DNA from: Roseiarcus sp963765375
GTDB taxonomy: Bacteria > Pseudomonadota > Alphaproteobacteria > Rhizobiales > Beijerinckiaceae
Length of the DNA stretch: 64,000 bases
Assembly (NCBI GenBank): GCA_963765375.1
Contig: CAVXVZ010000007.1
Coordinates: forward strand, 62,001 to 126,000
Direction: 5' to 3'
In this document: positions 26,501 through 35,275 of the stretch, piece by piece
Numbering within the stretch: position 1 is the first letter of the stretch
Layout: every line of letters begins with the position of its first letter
Notes under the pieces: model-generated
The model's input: only the letters and a program-made list of their open reading frames with translations
Told to the model about the DNA's origin: nothing
Databases searched by the model: none
Translations under genes and position numbers: made by a program

Positions 26501-26826
26501 CGATGGCTGACGCCGCTCTCTTCTCCTTCCCAGACAACGCGGTCATTCGAGGCGCCGACGCGGAGCCGAGCTTCAGGCCCGATGACGGACAGGATTGCCG
26601 GCTCGGGGCCGCCGGCGCGCAGAAAAAGGCGCCCGATGCCATTGGCGATCGGCGAGGCGAGCACCTGGTTGATCATGAGCCGGCGCTTCGGGTCGATATG
26701 CTCGATGGCGAAAATCGCGCCGCTTGACAGAAGGCTGACGGAGACCCCTGCGCTATTGGCGATCTGCACGAGGCCGAGATCGTCGCGCCGCGGCGTCGTC
26801 AGGCTCTCCGTTGACGAGTTCGTCAT
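23536..26826 (-). CDS. GH94 phosphorylase, 1,2-beta-oligoglucan phosphorylase-like
   Basis: 1096 residues with GGGAGGAG just before the ATG. Length and layout match the ~1085-residue 1,2-beta-oligoglucan (sophorose-series) phosphorylases: N-terminal beta-sandwiches (to ~600), a helical linker, then the (alpha/alpha)6 barrel (~640-1000) containing GLEQYTGGAWGTRDVCQGSI, GDWPQWFMLDPYSVIQDKES, and the general-acid motif GNGDWNDSLRPVDP (Asp about 792). Phosphate-handling features such as KQTGLAFSLLPMTQ follow. It would release alpha-glucose-1-phosphate from short beta-1,2-glucans. No signal peptide, so cytoplasmic. Ends in GGGSRRR before its stop. Starts only 21 bases after the molybdenum hydroxylase operon ends. 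Confidence 0.85.
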   Translation of the reverse strand: MTNSSTESLTTPRRDDLGLVQIANSAGVSVSLLSSGAIFAIEHIDPKRRLMINQVLASPIANGIGRLFLRAGGPEPAILSVIGPEARLRVGASNDRVVWEGEESGVSHRVTLWLHPRSSVWFWRLEVVNRGDRELSCDAVFLQDLGLGDQGFLMNNEAYVSQYLDHHVARHPRLNQVLMSRQNLSQGGTYPWIAHGCLEGAAGFATDVRDLMGPSYRDADRFSCGFGTNLPSMRLQFETGCAAVQSKAATLAPLGATSWTFFALFAPDHPAASSDADLNLIESVESAGEDWTPRDVALSPPPRSLLHDAPSAIAEALDKKAIRARYRRRTHVERVDGRLLSFFTPGRTHSRHVVLRDKERIVARRHGALIRSGREMLPDEAALCATAWMHGVFGAQLTIGNTSFHKLFSVSRDPYNITRASGLRMLMETKDGWRLLTVPSAFEMGLSDCRWIYRLGQRTVTVSATVSGDEPAIQWRVNVEGPKRRFLVFGHLVLGEQEFAHHGRVEIDARRKRFTFRPDLENLWGQKYPQAVYHLVTSTPGRIEAIGGDELLYADGRRRSGAYAAIRTRPSDEFAFAVVGSMTDGRQASALAAKYAKGVDEAQMLKPADRFWRNLTRGVRVKSAKNSADALAVDTIFPWLAHDAMIHLTAPHGLEQYTGGAWGTRDVCQGSIELLLALEHDRPVKEILRILFAQQYDVSGDWPQWFMLDPYSVIQDKESHGDIIVWPLKALCNYIEATGDFAFLDETIAWRREDNFEQTAHADPVTGHVDKLIETVRGRFIPGTNLVRYGNGDWNDSLRPVDPTKRDWMTSAWTVVLLYEQLRRYAEILRQAKRAPKRASELDALAAAIRKDFNTHLIRDGVVAGYGVFRPEGGEPELLLHPSDKQTGLAFSLLPMTQSMIGGMFTQAQARRHLGLIRKHLLFSDGARLMDRPIAYHGGPETFFQRAESAAFFGREIGLMYTHSYLRYGEAMSDIGEFAALWAALMVANPIAVTDQLPNASLRQRNAYFSSSDAAFLDRYQASAEWARVSADSVAVDGGWRIYSSGPGLYANMLIRHAFGLRRQFGKRIVSQGLRKSRKDLSLAWPGRPGGGSRRR

Positions 26827-26847
26827 TGCTCCTCCCTCGTGGCCTCG

Positions 26848-28054
26848 TCACTCCGACAAGGCCACTAGCTTTTTTATCCACCTCGCAAGCCTCGCGGCGA
26901 GTGAGTCCAGGACAAGGCGCGGAAAATTGATCGGTTTTGGCGCGCTCTTGCTCGGCCGGCCAGTCAAACGACCTTCGAAGTTGCGCGAGAACTCGCCGAT
27001 CATTCGGCCGGCGAGATTTCGCACCAGAACTCGGCCGGCCGAACTGGGCCAACGCGCCTTTGAGGGCGTAGCCGATCGCAAGCTCGACGCGGGCGGTCCC
27101 TGGCGCCACGCCGGCGACAATGCGATAGCGAATCTCGCCCTGCATGGTCGAGCGCTCGCCGGCGTCGGCGCCCATCCCCAGGATTCGTCCGACCAATTTG
27201 TGTTCGTCGCGTTCGATGAGGGCCGACCCGCGGAAGACCGGAGAGATCGGCCCGAATTTGACGCGAATGCCGCCCTCGACCCGATTCGGGGCCGGCTCGC
27301 TATCGACCACCGCGCCGGGAATGCAATCCGCGATCTCGCGGATGCGTCCGAATGCAGCGAACACCTCCGCTGGGGGGCGGCCAATTGTGAAAGTCTGCTC
27401 GAACCTGTCGGTCGGGATGAATGACGCAGCGGCCTTCGCAGCCGACGGGGGAACGCGCGGCGCGAGGGTTTTCGGGGTGGGCGCCCCGGTTGAAAGGCCG
27501 GATCCGATCCGCGCCCCGACCGGTCCCACGGCGCGATCGGGATCGGCGACGATCGCCGCAATCCCGCGCTCGCGGCGGGCGGCGATGACGCTTTTCACGG
27601 CCTGGGCGATCCCGACATAGCCGGTGCAGCGGCAAAGATTGCCGCTGAGGCCCAGCCGGACGCGCCGCTCGTCGGGCTCCCGCAGGCGAAGAACCAGATC
27701 GCGAGCGGAGACCAGCATTCCCGGCGTGCAGAATCCGCACTGCAACGCGTGTTCCCGGTTGAAAGCGGCACGCAGCTCGACTGCGATCTCGTCGTTATCC
27801 AGTCCCTCGATGGTCGTGACGTCGGCGCCGCCGCAGGCGCCGGCGAAGGTGATGCACGAGCGAACCGGCTCGCCGTCGACGAGCAGGGTGCAGGCCCCAC
27901 AAACCCCATGCTCGCACCCAAGATGCGTTCCGGTGAGGTTGAGCGTCTCGCGCAGGAAGTCGGCGAGATGCAGACGCGGCTCGACCTCCGCCGAAACCGC
28001 GTGGCCGTTGACGCTGAACGAAAGCGGCATCATCGGCCCCCGCGTCGCGTTCAT
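26848..28054 (-). pseudogene. Fused [2Fe-2S] small subunit + CoxG-like (SRPBCC) domain of a molybdenum hydroxylase, frameshifted
   Basis: Starts at 28054 (ATGA overlap with the FAD subunit). Residues ~8-160 are a CoxS-type iron-sulfur subunit: GCEHGVCGACTLLVDG binds the plant-type cluster, and CGFCTPGM plus LSGNLCRCTGY bind the second. After a ~60-residue Ala/Pro linker, residues ~225-370 are a CoxG/SRPBCC domain (FEQTFTIGRPPAEVFAAFGR, RFAIALSP-region barrel, GYALKGALAQFGRP). At 27027-27032 the plus strand reads GAACTC; removing one A (GACTC) restores SLVRNLAGRMIGEFSRNFEG and the end KKLVALSE. CoxS and CoxG are normally separate proteins, so the fusion is notable. A GANTC-type break. Confidence 0.82.
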
Positions 28055-28923
28055 GCCGCGGCCTGAACCTTGTTGGCCGGCCCTTGCCCGCTTGCCTGGG
28101 CTATCGCGCGCCAGAGCACCGTCACATGGATGTGACGGCCCACGGGATCGCTCATGCCGGCCGCAGCCAATAAAGCGTCGGCGGCCAAGGCGTCGAAGCG
28201 TGCCGCGAACGACGGGCCAATGGCGCCGCCAAACAGAATCCGCGCATCCTCTATCACGACCGGCGCCGCCTCGACGGCGCCGATCACGGCGCGCCCGCAG
28301 CCTCGCTCCGGGTCGATTACGACCGCGCCGATCGCCTCCGCGAATTCTCCGACCTTGCGGCAATGCTTGACATAGCCCCAGCGCGCCGACGACGGCAGCG
28401 CGGGCACGCAGACCGCGGTCACAAGCTCGTCGGCGGCCAGCGCGATATCGAGCGCGCCGAGCACGAATTCGCCGATCGCGATGCGCCGACGGTTTCGGGC
28501 GCGCGAGGCGATCTCGACCTCGGCCCCCAGCGCCGACAGAGCGGACACCCAGTCTGCTGCCGGATCGGCATGGGCGAGGCTCCCCCCGATCGTGCCGCGA
28601 TTGCGCACCGCGCGGTAGGCGATGCCGCCGGCGACCCGGGCCATCATGCCGTCGGCGACATCGGGGACCCGACCATCCTCGATATCCGCGTGGGTCACGC
28701 AGGCGCCGATGACGAGCGAACTGTCCGCCCGGTCGATCCGACGCAGCTCCGGCACCCCGGAGATGTCAATGACGCAGTCGGGCTCGACCAGGCGGAGATT
28801 GAGCATAGGCCCGAGCGATTGGCCGCCGGCCAAGATCTTTGTCGCGCCGTCGGCGCCGGCGATCATCGACAACGCCGCTGCGAGGTCGCGGGGCCGCTCC
28901 ATGGCGAAGCGCGCGGGCTTCAT
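28051..28923 (-). CDS. FAD-binding subunit of xanthine dehydrogenase/CO dehydrogenase-like hydroxylase
   Basis: 290 residues. The FAD-binding signatures ILAGGQSLGPMLNLRLVEPD (about 30-50) and AVRNRGTIGGSLAHADPAAD (about 105-125) are intact. The C-terminal CO_deh_flav_C domain covers about 175-285. As the medium subunit (CoxM/XdhB type) it passes electrons from the iron-sulfur subunit to an acceptor. Both ends overlap neighbours by ATGA, so translation is coupled to the large and small subunits. Confidence 0.93.
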   Translation of the reverse strand: MKPARFAMERPRDLAAALSMIAGADGATKILAGGQSLGPMLNLRLVEPDCVIDISGVPELRRIDRADSSLVIGACVTHADIEDGRVPDVADGMMARVAGGIAYRAVRNRGTIGGSLAHADPAADWVSALSALGAEVEIASRARNRRRIAIGEFVLGALDIALAADELVTAVCVPALPSSARWGYVKHCRKVGEFAEAIGAVVIDPERGCGRAVIGAVEAAPVVIEDARILFGGAIGPSFAARFDALAADALLAAAGMSDPVGRHIHVTVLWRAIAQASGQGPANKVQAAA

Positions 28924-31295
28924 GAGGCCGCCTTCCGCTCCGCCGTGACCGAGCGCGCCGCAAGGACGGCTTCGACGATACGCCTTGGCGTGATCGGCGA
29001 ATGGCGAAGTTCCACGCCGAGCGGTCTCAGCGCGTCGTTGACGGCGTTGGCGATCGCGGCCGGCGGGGCGATGGCGCCGCCTTCGCCGATGCCCTTCGCG
29101 CCGAACTGAGTATAGGGCGAGGCCGTCTCCATGTGGACGATGCGCGCCGCCGGCGCCTCGGGCGCGCCGGGCAAAAGGTAGTCGGCAAAGGTCGAGGCTT
29201 GCGGCTGACCCGCCGTGTCGAACAATATTTCCTCGTAGAGCGCGGTGCCGACGCCCTGCGCAAGTCCACCCCATATCTGGCCGTCGACGAGAAGCGGATT
29301 GACGAGGACGCCCCCGTCCTCGACAACGACATAGTCGAGGATTTCGACCTCGCCGAGATCGGGATCGACGGCGACCGCGGCCGCGTGGGCCGCATAGCTG
29401 AATACGCCGGAATCACGGACCGGCTTATATCCGCTCGTTGCCTCAAGCCCGCCCGCGTCGGCGTCGGCCGGGAGGTCCTGCGGGCGCCGGTACCAGGTCC
29501 GCGCAATCGTCGGCAGCGAAACCTCGCCCGACGGACCGAGCACGCGCCCGTTCTCGAACCGCACGTCTTCGGGTCTGGCCTGGAGGAGATGGGCGCCGAT
29601 GCGGGTCGCCCTGCCGGCAAGCTCGCGGCAGGCGGCGGCGACCGCGCCCCCGGCCATCACCATGGCGCGCGAGCCCCAGGTCCCGGTCGAATAGGGCGTC
29701 ATCGCGGTATCCCCGAGCACCACCCGGATCCGCGCTACGGGCACCCCGAGGACTTCATGCGCGACTTGCGACAGCGTCGTCTCGAGACCTTGCCCATGCG
29801 CGTGGAGACCGACGCGTAATTCAAGCCCGCCGTCCGGCGTCAGCCGCGCGCAAGCCTGCTCGCTGCCGGGCACCATCGGGATGCCCCAGCCGGCATAAAC
29901 GGACGTGCCATGCGCCGACTGCTCGCAGTAGATCGCGAGGCCCAGCCCAATGCGGCGGCCATCAGGCTCGCCCTGCCTTTGACGGGCGCGGACTGCGTCG
30001 GCGTCGATCGTCTCCAAGGCCCGCGCCAGCGCCTGCGGATAATCGCCGCTGTCGAAGTGCTTCTTGGTGATGTTGTCGAACGGCATCTGTTCGGGACGAA
30101 CAAGATTCGTCAATCGCACGGCCTCGGGACTCAGGCGGGCCGCCGAAGCGACCGCGTCGAGCATGAGCTCGAGAGCGAAGCAGACGCCCGTCCTCGCGAC
30201 GCCGCGATAGGGGAGGATCGGACATTTGTTGGTCGCGACCGACCAGGTGCGGCAGCGATAGGCCGGCAAGTCATAGGGGCCAGGCAGGATGCTCGCCACC
30301 TGCGCCGCTTCGAGACAAGCCGTGAAGGGATAGGCGGAGTAGGCCCCGGAATCGACGATCGCCTCGCAGTCGACGCCGCGCATGCGCCCGTCGCGCTCGG
30401 CGTAGATCGTGATTTCGTAATGATGCTCGCGGCAGTTGGCGTTGGCGGTCAGATGCTCGCGTCGGTCCTCGAGCCAGCGGACGGGATGGCGGCGGCGAAG
30501 CGCGAGCCAGCCGAGGCAGATTTCCTCGGCGAGCAGGATCGCCTTGTAGCCGAAGCCGCCGCCCACGTCGGGCGAGACGATGCGGACGCGGCCTTCTTCC
30601 AGGCCGAGGCATTCGGCGAGGCCCGTCCGAATGACGTGCGGCATCTGGCTCGCGGTATGGAGAACGAGCTGGTCGGCGCGATGGTCGAGCACGGCGACGC
30701 AGCCGCGCCCCTCGATCGGCGCCATGCACTGGCGCCCGGTCGAGATCGTGCGCGTGACCTTGATCGGCGCATCGAACGCCGCCGCGATGCCGGTGTCGAC
30801 CATCGTTTCGAGGAAGACGTTGTCGCCCCAATGCTCATGCACGAGGACCAATTCTGGCTCGCGCGCGGCGCGCATGTCCCAGACGGCCGGAAGCTCCTCG
30901 AGGTCCAGAGCGACGGTCGCGGCGATATCCTCGGCTTCGGCTCGCGTCGGCGCGACGCACATGGCGACGAGCTCGCCGACATGCCTGACCTTGCCCGTCG
31001 CGAGCGGCGGCTGCTCGGAGACCTTGAAGCCGGGCAATCCCGACACCGCCCGGATCGCCTTGACTCCGGTCAGATCCGCCGCCGTGAACACCCGGTCCCG
31101 AACGGCTTCGGGAATGTCGACGCCGCGAATGCGGGCGTGAGCCAGCGGACTGCGGACGAAGGCCACGTCCTGCATGCCGGGCAGGTGAATATCGCCGACA
31201 AATTGCCCCAGGCCCCGCATCAGGCGCTCGTCCTCCTTGCGCGGCAGCCGCGCGCCAACGCCCTGGGGCGTTTGGGAAGCGTCAGCGGCGGTCAA
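28920..31295 (-). CDS. Molybdopterin-binding large subunit of a CoxL/XdhA-type hydroxylase
   Basis: 791 residues from a TTG at 31295 (TTGA overlap with the hydrolase stop). Domain 1 has GLGQFVGDIHLPGMQDVAFV; the molybdenum domains contain GGGFGYKAILLAEE, GLHAHGQGLETTLSQVAHEV and GAKGIGEGGAIAPPAAIANA with the catalytic Glu. The active-site loop reads ILPYRGVARTG. It lacks the AYxCSFR of form I CO dehydrogenase, so this is not a true CO oxidiser but a hydroxylase of an organic, probably heterocyclic or aldehyde, substrate. MobB, a cofactor-maturation protein, is encoded at 39.7 kb. Confidence 0.92.
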   Translation of the reverse strand: MTAADASQTPQGVGARLPRKEDERLMRGLGQFVGDIHLPGMQDVAFVRSPLAHARIRGVDIPEAVRDRVFTAADLTGVKAIRAVSGLPGFKVSEQPPLATGKVRHVGELVAMCVAPTRAEAEDIAATVALDLEELPAVWDMRAAREPELVLVHEHWGDNVFLETMVDTGIAAAFDAPIKVTRTISTGRQCMAPIEGRGCVAVLDHRADQLVLHTASQMPHVIRTGLAECLGLEEGRVRIVSPDVGGGFGYKAILLAEEICLGWLALRRRHPVRWLEDRREHLTANANCREHHYEITIYAERDGRMRGVDCEAIVDSGAYSAYPFTACLEAAQVASILPGPYDLPAYRCRTWSVATNKCPILPYRGVARTGVCFALELMLDAVASAARLSPEAVRLTNLVRPEQMPFDNITKKHFDSGDYPQALARALETIDADAVRARQRQGEPDGRRIGLGLAIYCEQSAHGTSVYAGWGIPMVPGSEQACARLTPDGGLELRVGLHAHGQGLETTLSQVAHEVLGVPVARIRVVLGDTAMTPYSTGTWGSRAMVMAGGAVAAACRELAGRATRIGAHLLQARPEDVRFENGRVLGPSGEVSLPTIARTWYRRPQDLPADADAGGLEATSGYKPVRDSGVFSYAAHAAAVAVDPDLGEVEILDYVVVEDGGVLVNPLLVDGQIWGGLAQGVGTALYEEILFDTAGQPQASTFADYLLPGAPEAPAARIVHMETASPYTQFGAKGIGEGGAIAPPAAIANAVNDALRPLGVELRHSPITPRRIVEAVLAARSVTAERKAAS

Positions 31296-32156
31296 TTCGA
31301 GACGTCCTGAATAAGGCGCTGCGCCGCGTGAACGAGCTGGCCCCCGGGGCGGCGTAGTTCTTCTAGAATGGTGAAATGATCGGCGCCGGCGATCGGCAGC
31401 AACGGGCCCGGCGCATGAGCCGCCGACCGCAACGCGTGGAGTTTGCGCGAATCATGAACGAGCGCGGGAAGCTCGCGCGTCCCGTAGGCGATGGCGAGCG
31501 GCTTCGGCGAGGTCGGCGGCGATCGCGCGGGGGACAGGGCCGCGATCTCCTCGTCGCTGAGGTTCAGAACATCGTTGAGCGCGGTGTCGCGCAACGGCTT
31601 AAGATCGTAGACGCCGGAAATGGCGAGGCCTGCCGCGACCAGCCGATGCCCGAGATGCAGCGCCGCCAGCTGCGCGCCGGCGGACCATCCCGCCAGCACC
31701 ACGGGGCCCGCGGCGCCATGCGCCGGCCCATGGTCGGCGAGCCAGTCGAGCGCCGAGCCGATTTCACCGACGATGGCCGCAAGAACTCGCTTGTGGCGCA
31801 AGCGTATAGCCAGGCATCGCGATCGACCAGCCGGCGAGCGCCAATCCTTCGCCATGAGCGGCGAAGAGCTCGCGGGAATTCCGCAGCCAATAGCCGCCGT
31901 GGATGAAGACGAGGCAAGGCGCGGCTGGGTCGCGCGCTGGATAGAGATCGAAAGCCGTGCGTGCGCGAGGCGCATACGGGATGTCGAGGCCGCCAGGATG
32001 GGCTTTGCGATAAGCCGCCGAGGCCGCGTTGCGCGCTTCGACCAGGGCGGCGCTGTTGGCGACCGCCGCGTTGTTGTCATAGGCCGCGTTGCGCGCGGCC
32101 TGGTCGAGCGACGCCCAGACAGTTTGGGGCGCGGGCGTCTCCGCGGCGAGACTCAC
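31292..32156 (-). pseudogene. Alpha/beta hydrolase (arylformamidase-like), frameshifted at GAACTC
   Basis: Starts at a GTG at 32156 (GTGA overlap with the amidohydrolase stop). The N-terminal frame gives LVFIHGGYWLRNSRELFAAH (oxyanion HGG) and GYTLAPQAS, then breaks at 31783-31788, where GAACTC stands for GACTC. Without the extra base the chain continues LAAIVGEIGSALDWLADHGP, VVLAGWSAGAQLAALHLGH (nucleophile Ser in GWSAG) and HFTILEELRRPGG (catalytic His). About 287 residues, the size of kynurenine-formamidase-like hydrolases. In this operon it could cleave an amide or ester formed after hydroxylation. A GANTC-type break. Confidence 0.83.
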
Positions 32157-33430
32157 GCCGCCACGGCCTGCGGCAGAATGGGCGAGTCGGCGTCGAAGCG
32201 CCTACCCGCGCGGAGGCAGAAAGCCGGACGCAGCAGCCGGTCGGCGACCACCTTCGTGTCCTCGTTGTCGCGCAGGAGGAAGCGCCCGCGATCGTCATTG
32301 AGCACCGTGACGTCAGCCTCGAACCCTACCGTCAGCGCGCCGATTCGGTCGGCAAGGCCGAGCATTTCGGCGGCGTTGCGCGTCACCATTGGCACGACCG
32401 TCTCGAGCGGCAGGCCGAGCGCCATCATCGAGCTCATCGCCTGGGTGAGGCTGAACCGGGCCTGGCCTTTGAATGGGTGGTTCTCTTCGTCTGCGTGCTC
32501 ACGCGGGGTGCCGGGCGGCGGGGGGACTTCAGTGTTGTAGCCGTGCATGTCGGCGCCGAGCGTATGGGGGACCACTCCGGCTTCGAGCGCCTTGCGGGCC
32601 AGCCGGTACGAGAAATGGCTGCCGTGGCCGACATCCACCTTCAATCCCTTGTCGAGCGCCGCCTTGATGACTTTGTGGACCTCACCCTTCCGGTTCACGA
32701 AGCCACCCGGATGTCGGGTGAAGGGATGCGCCAGCACATCGCCGGGTTTCAGGAGCGGAATGACGCGCTCGAGAATCGTATCCGCGTCCTCGCCGTTTGC
32801 GCCGCAGTCCGGCAGGCCCCACAGCGTTCCGAAATGGACATAGAGCGGAAGGTCGGTCCGGCGGCCGATCTCCGCCGCCATCTCCATGACGCGGATCCCC
32901 CAGCGGGCGAAACCGCCGATCTCCGCATGTCCCTTGATGCCGCGGACGATATCCTTGTTGGCGTTCGCCGAGGCGACAGTCGCGTCGATATCGACGCCGG
33001 CCGGACTATAAAGGTTGGGATAGAAATGGCCTTCGAGCCCGCCGACCAGATAGGCGGAGAGGAACGCATAAGTCCGCGTCGCTGCCTTTTCGGCGACGAA
33101 ATGCCGGAAGCCCGGCAAGGTCATGCAGGACGGGCCGCCCTGGTCGACGATCGTCGTCACGCCCGAGCGAACGCCGACCATGTCGGCGTTCAGCCCGAAC
33201 CGGCCGGTCACATATTGGTAGACATGGCCATGGGTGTCGATGAGGCCCGGCAGGACCAGCTTGCCGGACAGGTCGACCGTCTCCGTCGCGCTGCTTGGGA
33301 GGATCGATGGCTCAACCGCAGCGATCCGGCCGTCTCGAACGGCGACGTCGAATATACCGTCGATGCCCGAAGCCGGACAGATGACCCGTCCGCCGCGCAG
33401 CAGCAAATCGTAACCGCTTCTCACTGACAT
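32153..33430 (-). CDS. Amidohydrolase/deacetylase family metallohydrolase
   Basis: 425 residues from the ATG at 33430, with AAGGAGG 9 bases upstream. It has an amidohydrolase barrel: LVLPGLIDTHGHVYQYVTGR supplies the HxH pair (about residue 70), followed by IVRGIKGHAEIGGFARWGIR (the Lys that may be carbamylated), PLYVHFGTLWG (His) and a later metal-ligand region TLGADMHGYNTEV. The family includes dihydroorotase-, hydantoinase- and D-aminoacylase-like enzymes. Start of the five-gene overlapping run toward the molybdenum hydroxylase, suggesting cyclic amide or imide hydrolysis. Exact substrate unknown. Confidence 0.88.
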   Translation of the reverse strand: MSVRSGYDLLLRGGRVICPASGIDGIFDVAVRDGRIAAVEPSILPSSATETVDLSGKLVLPGLIDTHGHVYQYVTGRFGLNADMVGVRSGVTTIVDQGGPSCMTLPGFRHFVAEKAATRTYAFLSAYLVGGLEGHFYPNLYSPAGVDIDATVASANANKDIVRGIKGHAEIGGFARWGIRVMEMAAEIGRRTDLPLYVHFGTLWGLPDCGANGEDADTILERVIPLLKPGDVLAHPFTRHPGGFVNRKGEVHKVIKAALDKGLKVDVGHGSHFSYRLARKALEAGVVPHTLGADMHGYNTEVPPPPGTPREHADEENHPFKGQARFSLTQAMSSMMALGLPLETVVPMVTRNAAEMLGLADRIGALTVGFEADVTVLNDDRGRFLLRDNEDTKVVADRLLRPAFCLRAGRRFDADSPILPQAVAA

Positions 33431-33527
33431 GATCCGCGCCTCCTTCGGCGTTGTTGCTGCAAGGTAGCGCGTTTCTTCCCGGCCGGTAAGATAGCCGATA
33501 CCCGCGATCGCGTTCGCTGACGCCGCC

Positions 33528-34646
33528 TTATTTTGCCGCGCGCGTCTCTTGGACGATCCTGGCGACCCAATCGGCGATCGCCAGGCTCGATGTGAGTCCG
33601 GGCAATTCAATCCCAAACAGATTGATCAATCCGGCTACGCCGTGAGCCCTCTGGTCCTGGATGAGAAAATCCGTGCTGGATCCGCCCGGGCGCTCGATCT
33701 TCGGCCTTATGCCCGAATAGTCCGGCTGCAGCGCGCCATCGGGCAAGTCCGGCCAGTAGGAACGAACGGCCGCATAGAACGCGTCTCCCCGCCTGGGATC
33801 GACCGCGTAGTCGATCGCTTCGATCCATTCGACATCCGGCCCGAATCGGGCCCGCCCGGCGATATCCAAAGTCAAATGGACGCCAAGTCCCCCCGGCGCC
33901 GGTATCGGATAAATCAAGTGCGAAAAGGGCGAGGGCGCCGCCAGGGCGAAATAGTTGCCTTTGGCCAAATGCAGCGGCGGAATTTTTTCACGCGGCATTC
34001 CGGCTATCGACCGCGCCAGCGCCTGTGCGCCGAGACCCGCCGAATTGACCACAATACTCGCGGCAATTTGCGTCGGATTCGATCCTCCAGTCTCAATAAT
34101 CAGTCCACGTCCAGCCGCTCGGCCCGAATCCACCGGGGTCTCCAGAGCCAGCATCGCGCCATGCCGCTCCGCGTCGCCCTCAAGAGCCAGCATGAACGCG
34201 TGGGAGTCGATGATGCCGGTCGAAGGCGAAAGCAACGCCTTCGTTACCGCAAGCGCCGGTTCGAGCGCGCGCGCATCATCGCGGCCGAGCCAGGCCAGAT
34301 CCGTGACGCCGTTGGCCTCGGCCTGCTTTTTGATAGCCGCAAGATCTCCGATTTCGCCTTCGGTCGTCGCGACCAGTATTTTGCCGCAGCGCCGGTGCGG
34401 CACGCCATATTCCCGGCAAAAAGCGTAAAGCATCGCCTTGCCCTCGACGCACAGGCGCGTCTTGTCGAGGCCAGTCGGGTAGTAGATGCCGGCGTGAATG
34501 ACCTCGCTGCTGCGGGAACTTGCACCCGAGCCAATCACCCGCTCGCCTTCAAGCACGACCACTTCGCGCCCCAAGCGCGCCAATGCCCGTGCGATCGCCA
34601 GACCAACGACGCCGGCGCCGATCACCAGACATTCTACCGAGTCCAT
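33528..34646 (-). CDS. NAD(P)/FAD-dependent oxidoreductase (L-2-hydroxyglutarate oxidase LhgO-like)
   Basis: 372 residues, DAO fold. The FAD fold is at the N-terminus (CLVIGAGVVGLAIARALARL) with VLEGERVIGSGASSRSSEVI and HAGIYYPTGLDKTRLCVEG, the LhgO-type signature. The substrate domain includes PLHLAKGNYFALAAPSPFSH, and GLINLFGIELPGLTSSLAIA closes the FAD site. Known relatives oxidise L-2-hydroxyglutarate to 2-oxoglutarate and feed electrons to the quinone pool. It lies 97 bases before the amidohydrolase on the same strand and may start the long minus-strand transcription unit. Confidence 0.87.
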   Translation of the reverse strand: MDSVECLVIGAGVVGLAIARALARLGREVVVLEGERVIGSGASSRSSEVIHAGIYYPTGLDKTRLCVEGKAMLYAFCREYGVPHRRCGKILVATTEGEIGDLAAIKKQAEANGVTDLAWLGRDDARALEPALAVTKALLSPSTGIIDSHAFMLALEGDAERHGAMLALETPVDSGRAAGRGLIIETGGSNPTQIAASIVVNSAGLGAQALARSIAGMPREKIPPLHLAKGNYFALAAPSPFSHLIYPIPAPGGLGVHLTLDIAGRARFGPDVEWIEAIDYAVDPRRGDAFYAAVRSYWPDLPDGALQPDYSGIRPKIERPGGSSTDFLIQDQRAHGVAGLINLFGIELPGLTSSLAIADWVARIVQETRAAK

Positions 34647-34858
34647 GCGACGGAGACCTTTCAGCGCAGAGCTGTCCGACGAATAAGCGAGCCTATGTCT
34701 TTTTGCTGTCGGCTCCGGCGCAATTCAATATCCTCAGTTGCAGCGTCCGAGAAAGGCCAAGAAGGAGCGGTCCGGCGCCCGGATGAACTCCGGCCGAAAT
34801 TGAGCTATTGAGGATCAACGTTGTGGGTTGAGGACCGGCTCCGCCGGGCGGTGAGGCG

Positions 34859-35275
34859 ATGGAAGCAAAGTTTCCGAGTTACTGGATGTGGTCGGAGGCC
34901 TTCGAGATGCTGGCGCGCGCGGAGCGCATGCATCGGCAATTCTTCCAACCGTCGAGCTCCCCCGCGTCGGTCGCCTGGGAGCCGCCGGTCGACGTTCTCG
35001 AGACGGAGCACGCGGTCTTGGTGCTCGTCGCTTTGCCAGGCGTCGACTTCGGCGAGGTCAAGGCGCTCATCAGCCAGGGCGAATTGCTGATTTCGGGAAG
35101 CCGGACCTATCCGGCTGAGATGCAGACCGCGATCATCCATCGCCTCGAACTGCCGCAAGGCCGCTTCGAACGCCGAATCCGTCTTCCGGTAGGCCGCTAC
35201 AGCGCCGTTCATCGGTCGGAATTCAACGGCTCCCTGCTCATCACGCTGCAAAAGTCGGAGGCGCCGAATGGCTGA
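34859..35275 (+). CDS. Hsp20/alpha-crystallin family small heat-shock protein
   Basis: 138 residues. The alpha-crystallin domain is at about 40-130 (PPVDVLETEHAVLVLVALPG, GELLISGSRTYP, HRLELPQGRFERRIRLP) and a short C-terminal extension lacks a clear IxI/V tail motif. As an ATP-independent holdase it keeps denatured proteins soluble. The 3' end overlaps lon by 8 bases, a chaperone-protease pairing that implies co-expression; no clear sigma-32 promoter is seen in the 212 bases upstream. Confidence 0.9.
   Translation: MEAKFPSYWMWSEAFEMLARAERMHRQFFQPSSSPASVAWEPPVDVLETEHAVLVLVALPGVDFGEVKALISQGELLISGSRTYPAEMQTAIIHRLELPQGRFERRIRLPVGRYSAVHRSEFNGSLLITLQKSEAPNG

Noticed and set aside
28920..31295. 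True aerobic CO dehydrogenase
   Set aside because: The active-site loop lacks the AYxCSFR of form I; it reads PYRGVAR, so CO oxidation is not supported.
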